Assembly (NCBI RefSeq): GCF_014649875.1
Contig: NZ_BMTW01000012.1
Span: 124,001-188,000 of the forward strand
Length of the DNA stretch: 64,000 bases
Source of the DNA: Streptomyces rubiginosohelvolus
GTDB lineage: Bacteria > Actinomycetota > Actinomycetes > Streptomycetales > Streptomycetaceae
Reading direction: 5' to 3'
Part shown: positions 24,751 to 32,319 of the stretch, in pieces
How positions within the stretch are numbered: position 1 is the first letter of the stretch
Layout of the letters: the number at the start of each line of letters is the position of its first letter
Made by a program: the position numbers and the translations under genes
The notes under the pieces: generated by a model
What the model was told of the DNA's origin: nothing
What the model saw: only the letters and a program-made list of their open reading frames with translations
Databases searched by the model: none

Positions 24751-27711
24751 TTACGCCAGTCCCAGCGCCGCCCGCGTCAGGAACGCGAGCCGGGCCGTCT
24801 TCTCCGGCTTCTTGATCTCCGGGCCCAGCTCGAACCCGACCCGGACCATCCGCGCGAGGGCCTTCTCGTTGCGGGCGTCGGGCTCCACGACGACCCGCAG
24901 GTGGGCCGGGTCGCTGAAGACGTAGGCGATGAACGCGGTGAGCAGGGCCTCCGTGTACCCCTTCACCGCTCCCTCGCCCTCGGCGGGGGCGATCAGCAGG
25001 TGGATGCCGAAGTCCCCGGGCCGGACGTCGTGGCACTCGCCGACCGGGTCGGCGTCCGGCTCGTACGTCTGGAAGAGCGCGGCCGGGACCCCGTCCCGCA
25101 GGGCGAGGTAGGCGTGGTGCGTGGGGAGCGAGTCGACGAACTCGTAGATCTCCCGGACCTGTTCCCGGGTGTGGTCGGCCATGCCCCAGAAACGGGCCCG
25201 CTCCTCGGTGACCCAGCCGTGCAGCAGCTCGGCGTCGGCCGCCGGGTCGACCGGGACCAGACGGACGGTGCCGAAGCCCTCGATCTTCTGCTCGTGGACG
25301 GCCGGGCGCAGGGCAGGGGCGACGGGCTCGGTGGCGGCGGTCATGGCGGGGGTCTCCTCGGGGTGGTGCGCCGTGCGGTGGGGCGTCGTGCGGTGCAGCA
25401 GGTTCCAGTCCGTGACGACCGGGGCGAGCGCGCCCCGTGCCCACAGGGGCGTCTGGTCGCGGTGGTGGGCGGATCCGGGGACTCCGGACGCGCCGAACGG
25501 GACCGCCCACCGGCTGTCCTCGCGGCGGGCCAGGTCCCAGACGTAGCGGGCGGCCGGGCCCCGGGCGAACAGGTCGGTGACGCCGGGGACGCTGGAGGTG
25601 GACAGCACGCAGTCGTGGTCGCCGGCGACCCCCGGCCGGATCGCCTGCGCGTCGACGCCGTCGGGTGCGAGGTCCGGCAGGGCCTGCCAGGGGGAGAGCC
25701 GGTGCAGCTCGCCCCACGGGGCGGGCGGGGTCTCATCGGCCGCCGCCGCGACGGCCTCGGCCGAGGCCGCGACGAGCGCCAACCGGTCCTCGTACGGCAG
25801 GAGTCCGACGGTGAGCAGGCTCTCCAGGGCGTAGCCGATCCGGGGGACGGCGGCGAGCCAGGGGCGGAAGAGGGCGGGGTAGGCGGCCGAGCGCCAGGGA
25901 TCGTCCGCGCCCGTGACGCCCTTGAGCGCGGGGTGGGCGGCCAGCCGGTGGACGACGTCGGTGCGCAGGCGGGCGTAGAGGGTCGCGTCGGTGCTGTCCG
26001 CGTCCATGTGACGGTCCCAGCGCAGCAGCCGGTCCCGGAGGCGGTCGGCGGCGGGGCCGAGGGCGGGGGCCCAGGCCAGCAGGGACAGCAGCTGGCGGGA
26101 CGAGGCGAGGAGGGTGTCGGTGTGGACGGCGGCCTGGGCGTCGGAGGTCCAGTCGGTGTCCCCGCCGAGCAACTCCCGTATCCGGCGGGCCCGGTGCGGG
26201 GGTGCGAACTCGACGCCGAGCGGGGCGGCGAGGCCGCGCTCGTTGGCCATCACCGCGATCCCTGCGGAGCCGTTGACCTCGGTACGGGGCAGCGGGACGG
26301 TCTCGCCGCCGCGCCAGGCGTACGCCGGGTCCTCGGCGGGAACGACCCGCAGCCGGTTGGCGTACGGGCGCACCGGGACGTGTCCGGCGACCCGGTGCAG
26401 GGTGGACCCGGCGGTGTCGGCGGCGAGCACCACGTTGACGGGTTCGACCCAGCGGTCGAGGGCGGTGTCGACGTCGGCGACCGTACGGGCCCGGAGCAGC
26501 GCGGGCAGCACGTCGAAGCCGAGCTCGCCGGTGACGCGGGGCGGGTAGCGGAGGCTGATGAAGGTGCCGTCGGCGGCTTCGCCCGACTCGGGGTGCGCGC
26601 CTTCGGCCGCGTCGGATGCCTCGCCCCCGGCAGCCACGTCAGCCGTCTCGGCCCCGGCCCTGGCCCCGGCTCCGGGGTCGCCGCCGATGATCACCGGCCC
26701 CCGGTCCGTCTCGACGACCTCGACCTGCTCCGGCTCCGCCCCCGCCACCTCGATCGTCTCGGTGTGGGCGTGGGCCCGGTACCAGCCGTCCGGGCCGAGT
26801 GCCTCCACTCCGCCGTCCGGGGTGCGGCGCAACCGCTCCCGGTAGAGGTCCTGGTAGTCGGCCATGGCGTTGGTGATCGCCCAGGCGACGTGGCCGGTGT
26901 GCCCGAAGTGGGCGAGACCGGGGATGCCGGGGACCGCGAGGCCGACGACGTCGAACTCGGGGCAGGCCAGCCGGATCTGCTGGTAGACGCCGGGGTCCTC
27001 GATGAAGCGGTGCGGGTCGCCCGCGAGGAGCGGGGCTCCGGTGGCGGTGCGGGCGCCGGTGAGCAGCCAGCCGTTGCTGCCCGCCGTGCCGGGGCCGTCG
27101 GTGGCGAAGAGGGTCATCCGGTCCTCGCCGAGCCGGCGAGCCACCTCTTCGCGCCAGAGTTTGGTCGGGAACCCCGCGAACAGGATGTGGGTGGAGAGCC
27201 AGACGCCGAGCGGGGTCCAGGGCTCCCAGCGGCCGGGCGCGAGGCCCACGGCGGCGAACTCGGGGGCCCGCTCGGCCCCTTCGGCGAGGCCCTCGTTGAC
27301 GCCGTCGGCGTACGCCGTCACCCAGGCGGCGGTCTCCGGTGCGAGGCGGTCGAAGCAGCGGCGGGCGGTGTCGGCGATCCGGGCCCGCCGGACGAACCGG
27401 TCCCAGTCGACGGCTTCCGCGCCCAGGTGGGAGGCGCTGGTGCCGAGCATCCGGTGCCGTTCGGTCTCCAGCTGCCAGGCCCGGTCGAGGGCGGTGGCGT
27501 GGCCCTGGGCGCGGGCCAGTGCGAGGGCGTCGGCGGCCCGCAGGTGGGGTATCCCCCAGTCGTCGCGGAAGAGTTCGTAGCCCCCGGACTCCTCCCCCGC
27601 CCCCCGGTCCGGTCTCTCGCCGGGCTGCTCGCCCGGACCCCCGCCCGGACCCTCGGCCGGTTTCGCTCCAGGTCTCTCGCGGTCGACGTCAGCGGTCATC
27701 GCTCTGCCCAT
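24751..27711 (-). CDS. Penicillin-acylase-type hydrolase fused to siderophore GNAT acetyltransferase
   Basis: About 986 residues. A Gly/Pro-rich leader (to about 45) precedes an Ntn-hydrolase of the penicillin/AHL acylase family: alpha-chain motif YELFRDDWGIPHLRAADAL, self-cleavage nucleophile Ser in GTAGSNGWLL (about residue 211), and beta-chain motifs HTGHVAWAITNAMAD and VNVVLAADTAG. Without a stop it continues into about 195 residues (from 25344) of a siderophore-type acetyltransferase: KIEGFGTVRLVPVD, FGIHLLIAPAEG, RVVVEPDARNEKALARMVRVGFE. Such GNATs acylate N-hydroxylysine or similar side chains. No signal peptide is evident. The perfect iron box at 27756 predicts iron repression. Start at 27711 has GGGAG; a GTG at 27738 is an alternative. 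See the internal start entry. Confidence 0.87.
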   Translation of the reverse strand: MGRAMTADVDRERPGAKPAEGPGGGPGEQPGERPDRGAGEESGGYELFRDDWGIPHLRAADALALARAQGHATALDRAWQLETERHRMLGTSASHLGAEAVDWDRFVRRARIADTARRCFDRLAPETAAWVTAYADGVNEGLAEGAERAPEFAAVGLAPGRWEPWTPLGVWLSTHILFAGFPTKLWREEVARRLGEDRMTLFATDGPGTAGSNGWLLTGARTATGAPLLAGDPHRFIEDPGVYQQIRLACPEFDVVGLAVPGIPGLAHFGHTGHVAWAITNAMADYQDLYRERLRRTPDGGVEALGPDGWYRAHAHTETIEVAGAEPEQVEVVETDRGPVIIGGDPGAGARAGAETADVAAGGEASDAAEGAHPESGEAADGTFISLRYPPRVTGELGFDVLPALLRARTVADVDTALDRWVEPVNVVLAADTAGSTLHRVAGHVPVRPYANRLRVVPAEDPAYAWRGGETVPLPRTEVNGSAGIAVMANERGLAAPLGVEFAPPHRARRIRELLGGDTDWTSDAQAAVHTDTLLASSRQLLSLLAWAPALGPAADRLRDRLLRWDRHMDADSTDATLYARLRTDVVHRLAAHPALKGVTGADDPWRSAAYPALFRPWLAAVPRIGYALESLLTVGLLPYEDRLALVAASAEAVAAAADETPPAPWGELHRLSPWQALPDLAPDGVDAQAIRPGVAGDHDCVLSTSSVPGVTDLFARGPAARYVWDLARREDSRWAVPFGASGVPGSAHHRDQTPLWARGALAPVVTDWNLLHRTTPHRTAHHPEETPAMTAATEPVAPALRPAVHEQKIEGFGTVRLVPVDPAADAELLHGWVTEERARFWGMADHTREQVREIYEFVDSLPTHHAYLALRDGVPAALFQTYEPDADPVGECHDVRPGDFGIHLLIAPAEGEGAVKGYTEALLTAFIAYVFSDPAHLRVVVEPDARNEKALARMVRVGFELGPEIKKPEKTARLAFLTRAALGLA
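25342..25359 (-). promoter_or_regulatory. Internal ribosome site and ATG at the acetyltransferase junction
   Basis: On the minus strand a GAGGAG-type Shine-Dalgarno sequence lies 9 bases before an in-frame ATG at 25344, exactly where the acetyltransferase domain begins (MTAATEPVAPALRP). The site could yield a free acetyltransferase in addition to the fusion, or mark where two genes became joined by loss of a stop codon. Confidence 0.6.
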
Positions 27712-27755
27712 CCCCTGCTCCCGGTGGTTTTCAGCCACTCCCCAGCCCCCGAGAT

Positions 27756-27774
27756 TTAGGTTAGCCTAACCTAA
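27756..27774. promoter_or_regulatory. Iron box (DmdR/IdeR operator)
   Basis: TTAGGTTAGCCTAACCTAA is a perfect 19-bp palindrome around a central C and extends by one more base pair each side. It matches the consensus of actinobacterial DtxR-family iron regulators. It lies 45 bp upstream of the acylase-fusion start and about 50 bp before the flavoprotein start, so one site can repress both divergent genes when iron is sufficient. Confidence 0.93.
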
Positions 27775-27825
27775 AGAGACCCTTTGGGCAGTGGGCCGGG
27801 GCGGCAGGAGAGGGCGGGGAGCACC

Positions 27826-28554
27826 GTGGGGCATGGCTGGGAAGGCGTCGTTCTCAAACTGTTCCGGGGACGGGATTTCACGTTCACCGTGACCGGCGCC
27901 GAGCAGGTCACCGACCGCTTCCGCCGGGTGCATCTGACCGACGGCGGGCTGCTCGCCGCGACCGGCGGGGCGCACCCCACGATGTGGGTGCGGCTCTGGT
28001 TCGAGAAGGACGGCAAACCGCATCAGCGCGCCTTCACCCTGGTCGACCCGGACCCCGAGGCCGGGACCTTCAGTCTGGAATTCGCCCTCCACGAGGGCTC
28101 CGCCTGCGACTGGGCGAAAGCGGCCGAGCCCGGCGACACGATCGACGCGACGCTTCAGGGCACCGGTTTCACGCTGCCCGACCCGGCGCCGAAGCGGCTC
28201 TTCGTGATCGGTGACGCGGCGGCGCTGCCCGCGATCAACTCGCTGCTGGACGCGATTCCGTCGACCCCGGCGACCATCTGGTTCGAGACCGCGCACGAGG
28301 AGGACCGGAAACTCCCGTTCCGCCTCGACGAGACCCACCACGCCCTGCACCACGTGGAGCGCCGCGAGGCGGGCGCGCACCTGGTCTCCGAGGTGAAGGC
28401 GGCCCTGCCGGAGGCGCTGGGCGCCGACCACTCGGACGCGTACGTCTGGGTCGCCTGCGACACGTCGACGACCCGGACCCTGTCGACGTACCTCCGCAAG
28501 GAGCTGGGCCTGCCCAAGGACCGGGTGAACGCGCTGGGTTACTGGCGGCCGTAA
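27826..28554 (+). CDS. Siderophore-interacting protein (ViuB-type FAD ferric reductase)
   Basis: About 242 residues from the GTG at 27826 (GGGGAG four bases upstream); earlier in-frame starts reach 27784 but lie closer to the operator. FAD-binding strand HPTMWVRLWFEKDGKPHQRA is followed by FTLVDPDPEAG and LHEGSACDWAKAAEPGD, then the nucleotide-binding C-terminal half, LFVIGDAAALPAINSLLDAI, AYVWVACDTS and LSTYLRKELGL, ending GYWRP. This is the SIP/ViuB family, cytoplasmic reductases that release iron from imported ferric siderophores. The iron box and the divergent acylase-acetyltransferase link both to siderophore handling. No receptor or siderophore synthetase is in the window. Confidence 0.93.
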   Translation: MGHGWEGVVLKLFRGRDFTFTVTGAEQVTDRFRRVHLTDGGLLAATGGAHPTMWVRLWFEKDGKPHQRAFTLVDPDPEAGTFSLEFALHEGSACDWAKAAEPGDTIDATLQGTGFTLPDPAPKRLFVIGDAAALPAINSLLDAIPSTPATIWFETAHEEDRKLPFRLDETHHALHHVERREAGAHLVSEVKAALPEALGADHSDAYVWVACDTSTTRTLSTYLRKELGLPKDRVNALGYWRP

Positions 28555-28570
28555 GCGCGAGAAGGCCACG

Positions 28571-28612
28571 ACGTAAGGGCCCCGGCGAGCTCGCTCGCCG
28601 GGGCCCTTACGT
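28571..28612. terminator. Bidirectional terminator hairpin
   Basis: Perfect 19-bp arms (ACGTAAGGGCCCCGGCGAG and its complement) enclose the loop CTCG. It sits 16 bp after the flavoprotein stop and contains the TAA stop of the convergent DUF6463 gene, so it can serve both. Confidence 0.85.
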
Positions 28613-28975
28613 GCCCGTGGACCGCAGCGACCTGCGCAGCAGCACCCCGCCGATCCCCACCAGGCTCGGGAAGCCGCTCTTCGGCATGGCGACCGTGCCC
28701 ACCGCGCCGACGGCGGCCAGGACGGCGCCCGCCGCGCGCTGGGCCGGCAGGTCCCCGTGCTCCTCGGCCGAGCGCAGCAGCCGGCCGCCCAGCCACAGCG
28801 TGGGGGCGGCGGCCATGAACCAGAAGGCGGCGGCCCGGTCGCCCCGGTCGGGGACGGAGCCGACGACGGGCCCCCGGCCGATGTCGGCGAACACATCGCG
28901 GTAGATCACCGCGCCGATGGCGCCATGAGCGATTCCGACCACCTGGAGCAGGCGTCCCGCCGAAGCTCGTGTCAT
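28607..28975 (-). CDS. DUF6463-type small membrane protein
   Basis: 122 residues with four hydrophobic segments: LLQVVGIAHGAIGAVIY, AFWFMAAAPTLWLGGRLL, AAGAVLAAVGAVGTVAMP and FPSLVGIGGVLL. The opening RLLQVVGIAHGAIG and the central FWFMAAAPTLWLGG fit the DUF6463 family of four-helix membrane proteins, whose function is unknown. Its stop codon lies within a terminator hairpin. No partner gene is obvious. Confidence 0.72.
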   Translation of the reverse strand: MTRASAGRLLQVVGIAHGAIGAVIYRDVFADIGRGPVVGSVPDRGDRAAAFWFMAAAPTLWLGGRLLRSAEEHGDLPAQRAAGAVLAAVGAVGTVAMPKSGFPSLVGIGGVLLRRSLRSTGT

Positions 28976-29030
28976 GGCCTCATCGTACGAGCGGACCGTC
29001 CGCGACCGGGGCCCCGCCCCGCCGCACTCC

Positions 29031-30617
29031 TCAGTCCTGGACCACGAGGGCCGGGGTCTCCTTCGTGAGCACCTCGCCCCGGAAGAACGCCGGGCTGCGG
29101 CGCTCCATCGCGACCATCAGCACCACGCCGAGGAGCAGCAGCCCCACCCCGATGACGAACACCGAGCCGACGCCGAACACCGAGGAGCCGGAGCCGTAGG
29201 CCGGGTCCCACATGTCGTAGAGGGTCTTGGCGAAGACGGCGGCGAGCAGGATGCCGCCGAGCAGCGGGAAGAGGCCCTTGAAGACCAGGTCCCGGGCGGA
29301 GCGGGTCAGTTCGGCCCGGAAGTACCAGGCGCAGGCGAAGGCGGTCAGCGCGTAGTAGAAGCAGATCATGAGGCCGAGCGCGTAGATGGTGTCGACCAGG
29401 ACGTGCTCGCTGACCAGGGTCATCACGGTGTAGAAGACGCCGGTGCCGATGCCCGCCGTGACCGTCGCCCGGCCGGGCGTCTTGAAGCGGGGGTGGACCT
29501 TGGCGTACGAGGCCGGCATCGCCTCGTACGCGGACATCGCGAGCACCGTGCGGGCGACCGGGATGAACGTGGTCTGGAGGCTGGCGGCGGCCGAGGCGAG
29601 GACCGCGAGGAAGAGCAGGATGCCGAGGCCGGGGCCCATCACGGGTCCGGCGAGGGCGGCGAAGACGTTGTCGGAGGTGTCCGGGTTGGCGAGGCCGAGC
29701 CCGGACTCGCCGGAGCCGACGGCCATCTGCGCGGCGATGCCGGTGGCGAGGTAGGAGCCGACCAGGACGACCATCGCGATGAGGGCCGCGCGGCCGGGGG
29801 TCTTCTCGCTGCCGGTGGTCTCCTCGTTGGCGGTCAGACAGGCGTCCCAGCCCCAGAACATGAAGATGGAGAGGGAGAGGCCCGCCGTGAAGGCGGCGAA
29901 GGACTGGACGGCGAAGGGGTTCAGCCAGGACCAGGAGAAGTCGAGCGAGGACGCGAAGTCCGGGCCGCCGCTGCCGGCCTTGCTGAGCGCCATCGTCACG
30001 AACAGGGCCAGGACGACCAACTGGAGCCCGACCAGGGCGTACTGGATGCCCTTGGTGGCGGTCATGCCCCGGTAGCTGATCGCGGTGGCGACGGCGATGA
30101 GGGCGAGGCAGGTGATGATGTGGACGGGCTTGCTGTCGTCCAGGGCGGCGACCGAGGCGCTGTTGGTGATCTCGCCCGCCAGCAGCCAGAAGTACGAGGT
30201 GGCGACGCCCGCCAGGTTGGACAGCACGATGATCGTCGCGATGACGAGGCCCCAGCCGCACATCCAGCCGACCCGCGGGCCGAACGCCTTCACCGTCCAG
30301 GTGAAGGAGGTGCCGCAGTCCGGCATCGCCTTGTTCAGCTCGCGGTAGGCGAACGCCACGAGCAGCATCGGCAGGAACCCGGCCAGGAAGACGGCGGGCA
30401 TCTGCACGCCGACCTCTCCGGCGGTGGAGCCGAGGGTGGAGGTCAGGCAGTAGACGGGCGCGACGGTGGAGACACCGATGACCGCGCTGCCCATGAGGCC
30501 GACGGAGTTCCCGCCGAGCCCTTTGCCGCGTACGCCGCCGCTGCCCGTGCCACCGTCGGCCGGGGCGCTTCCCCGTACCGTGTCTCCGGCCCGTGGCCGC
30601 GCGTCCAGCTGAGTCAT
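29031..30617 (-). CDS. APC-superfamily amino acid/polyamine permease
   Basis: About 528 residues from ATG 30617 with roughly 12 membrane helices. The first helix region GLMGSAVIGVSTVAPVYCLT and MPAVFLAGFLPMLLVAFAYR, followed by NKAMPDCGTSFTWTVKAFGP, is the conserved substrate-binding start of APC permeases; FMFWGWDACLTANEETTG marks helix 6 and its loop. Such carriers import amino acids or polyamines by proton symport. The 238-bp AT-richer upstream gap holds a GTGAGAC/GTCTCAC inverted repeat. The aldehyde dehydrogenase upstream on the same strand makes an amine or GABA-type route plausible, though not shown. Confidence 0.9.
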   Translation of the reverse strand: MTQLDARPRAGDTVRGSAPADGGTGSGGVRGKGLGGNSVGLMGSAVIGVSTVAPVYCLTSTLGSTAGEVGVQMPAVFLAGFLPMLLVAFAYRELNKAMPDCGTSFTWTVKAFGPRVGWMCGWGLVIATIIVLSNLAGVATSYFWLLAGEITNSASVAALDDSKPVHIITCLALIAVATAISYRGMTATKGIQYALVGLQLVVLALFVTMALSKAGSGGPDFASSLDFSWSWLNPFAVQSFAAFTAGLSLSIFMFWGWDACLTANEETTGSEKTPGRAALIAMVVLVGSYLATGIAAQMAVGSGESGLGLANPDTSDNVFAALAGPVMGPGLGILLFLAVLASAAASLQTTFIPVARTVLAMSAYEAMPASYAKVHPRFKTPGRATVTAGIGTGVFYTVMTLVSEHVLVDTIYALGLMICFYYALTAFACAWYFRAELTRSARDLVFKGLFPLLGGILLAAVFAKTLYDMWDPAYGSGSSVFGVGSVFVIGVGLLLLGVVLMVAMERRSPAFFRGEVLTKETPALVVQD

Positions 30618-30656
30618 GAGAAGGACGCTATGCGCTGCGATATCCACATCCGGAGC

Positions 30657-30676
30657 GTGAGACTCCAACGTCTCAC
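30657..30676. promoter_or_regulatory. Inverted repeat GTGAGAC-N6-GTCTCAC upstream of the permease
   Basis: Perfect 7-bp arms lie 40-59 bp upstream of the permease ATG, in a locally AT-rich stretch. Position and symmetry fit an operator for a dimeric repressor. The rest of the 30618-30855 gap shows no coding content. Confidence 0.5.
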
Positions 30677-30855
30677 CCTTGGATGTAACAGCCAATCACC
30701 CGTGAACACCTCATCAATTCAAGGTCACATTCACATGAAACCTTGTAATGCATGCCACTCGGCCGAGCGTGACGACGTACGGTAACCGTAGCCCTGTCCG
30801 TTTTGCGTAGGTTCAAAATTTTCCCGCGCCGTTCCGCGTCCGCTGCGCCGCAGGT

Positions 30856-32319
30856 TCATCCGGGCCAGACGATCGCCTGTGTCTCGCTGTAGGCGTGCAG
30901 GGCGTACGAGCCCACGTCCCGCCCCACCCCGCTTTTCCTGAACCCGCCGAACGGGGCCTCCATGTTCCGCCCGACCGTGTTGACGCCGACCCCGCCCGCG
31001 CGCAGCCGGCGGGCGATACGGAAGGCGCGGGCGACATCGCCGGACCAGACGTAGTCGATGAGGCCGTAGTCGCTGTCGTTGGCCAGCGCGACGCCCTCCT
31101 CCTCGTCGTCGAAGGGGACGACCACGACGACCGGCCCGAAGATCTCCTCGCGGACGACCCGCATGTCGGGGGTGCAGTCGGCCAGCAGGGTGGGCGCCAC
31201 GTAGAAGCCCCGGTCCAGGTGGGCGGGCCGGGCGCCGCCCGTGACGACCCGCGCGCCTTCCTTCCGGCCCAGCTCCACGTACGCCTCGACGCGGTCGCGG
31301 TGGGCGGCGGAGATGACCGGGCCCACCACGGTGGCCCGGTCGGCGGGGTCCCCTACGGTGAGCGCGTTCGCGTACGCGGCGAGCGCGCCGATCAGCTCGT
31401 CGCACCGGGACCGGTGGACGAGGACGCGGGTCGGAGCCGTACAGATCTGTCCGCTGTAGAAGGAGAAGGTGGTCCCGATGCCCGCGACGGCGGAGCCCAG
31501 ATCCGCGTCCTCCAGCACCAGCGCGGCACCCTTCCCGCCCAGCTCCATCAACTGCCGCTTCATCCCGCGCCCGCACACCTCCGCGATGCGCTGCCCGACG
31601 GCGGTGGACCCGGTGAAGCTGACCATGTCGATGTCCCGAGAGTCGACGGCGGCCTCACCGGCTTCCGCGCCCGACCCGGTGACCACGTTCACCACGCCAG
31701 GCGGAACGCCCGCCTCCGCGAGGGCGGCGGCCATCCGGAGGACGGAGAGCGGGTCCTGCGGGGCGGGCTTCACGACGACCGTGTTGCCCATCGCGAGCGC
31801 GGGCGCGATCTTGCCCGCCGGGTTGGCCCAGGGGTTGTTGTACGAGGTGATGCAGGTGACCACGCCGACCGGCTGGCGGACGGCCAGCGCCCCGAAGACC
31901 CCGGCCCGCCCCATCGGCCCGGCCTCGTTGACCTGGGGCGCGACGGCCTCCTCGACGGGCTCCAGCGCGCCCCGCGCGTACCGCCGGAACCGTGCGATGC
32001 CCACCCCCACCTGCATGCCCCGCGCGGTGGAAGCGGTGGCTCCGCTCTCCCGCCGGGCGATCTCGGCGTGGGCCAGGAAGTCGCGCTGGACGAGGTCGGC
32101 GGTCCGGTCCAGGATCGCGGCGCGCTCCTCGGGCCGGGTCCGCGACCACGCCGGGAAGGCCGCTTTCGCCGCCGCTGCCGCCTCGTGCACCTGGGCGCGG
32201 CTCGCCTCGGGGGCGAGGCCGACGACCTCCTCGGTGGCGGGGTCGACGACCTCGTAGTGCCCGCCGGCGGGCTCGACCCACTCCCCGCCGATGAACAGCC
32301 GCTCCGGTGCGGGGCTCAC
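30856..32319 (-). CDS. NAD(P)-dependent aldehyde dehydrogenase
   Basis: 487 residues. Catalytic Cys lies in GQICTAPTR (about residue 292) and the general base Glu in MELGGKGAALVLED (about 258). The cofactor-binding part has SYNNPWANPAGKIAPALAMG and SFTGSTAVGQRIAE, and the C-terminal GRNMEAPFGGFRKSGVGRD is typical. It oxidises an aldehyde to the acid in the cytoplasm. The GTG start overlaps the stop of the deacylase gene by 4 bp, so the two are co-translated. Within this catabolic operon it may handle an aldehyde produced by a luciferase-like oxidoreductase. Confidence 0.93.
   Translation of the reverse strand: MSPAPERLFIGGEWVEPAGGHYEVVDPATEEVVGLAPEASRAQVHEAAAAAKAAFPAWSRTRPEERAAILDRTADLVQRDFLAHAEIARRESGATASTARGMQVGVGIARFRRYARGALEPVEEAVAPQVNEAGPMGRAGVFGALAVRQPVGVVTCITSYNNPWANPAGKIAPALAMGNTVVVKPAPQDPLSVLRMAAALAEAGVPPGVVNVVTGSGAEAGEAAVDSRDIDMVSFTGSTAVGQRIAEVCGRGMKRQLMELGGKGAALVLEDADLGSAVAGIGTTFSFYSGQICTAPTRVLVHRSRCDELIGALAAYANALTVGDPADRATVVGPVISAAHRDRVEAYVELGRKEGARVVTGGARPAHLDRGFYVAPTLLADCTPDMRVVREEIFGPVVVVVPFDDEEEGVALANDSDYGLIDYVWSGDVARAFRIARRLRAGGVGVNTVGRNMEAPFGGFRKSGVGRDVGSYALHAYSETQAIVWPG

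Noticed and set aside
24664..27759. Plus-strand open frame of about 1000 codons opposite the acylase fusion
   Set aside because: Composition is Gly/Val/Arg-rich with no recognisable domain; the minus strand carries clear acylase and acetyltransferase motifs.
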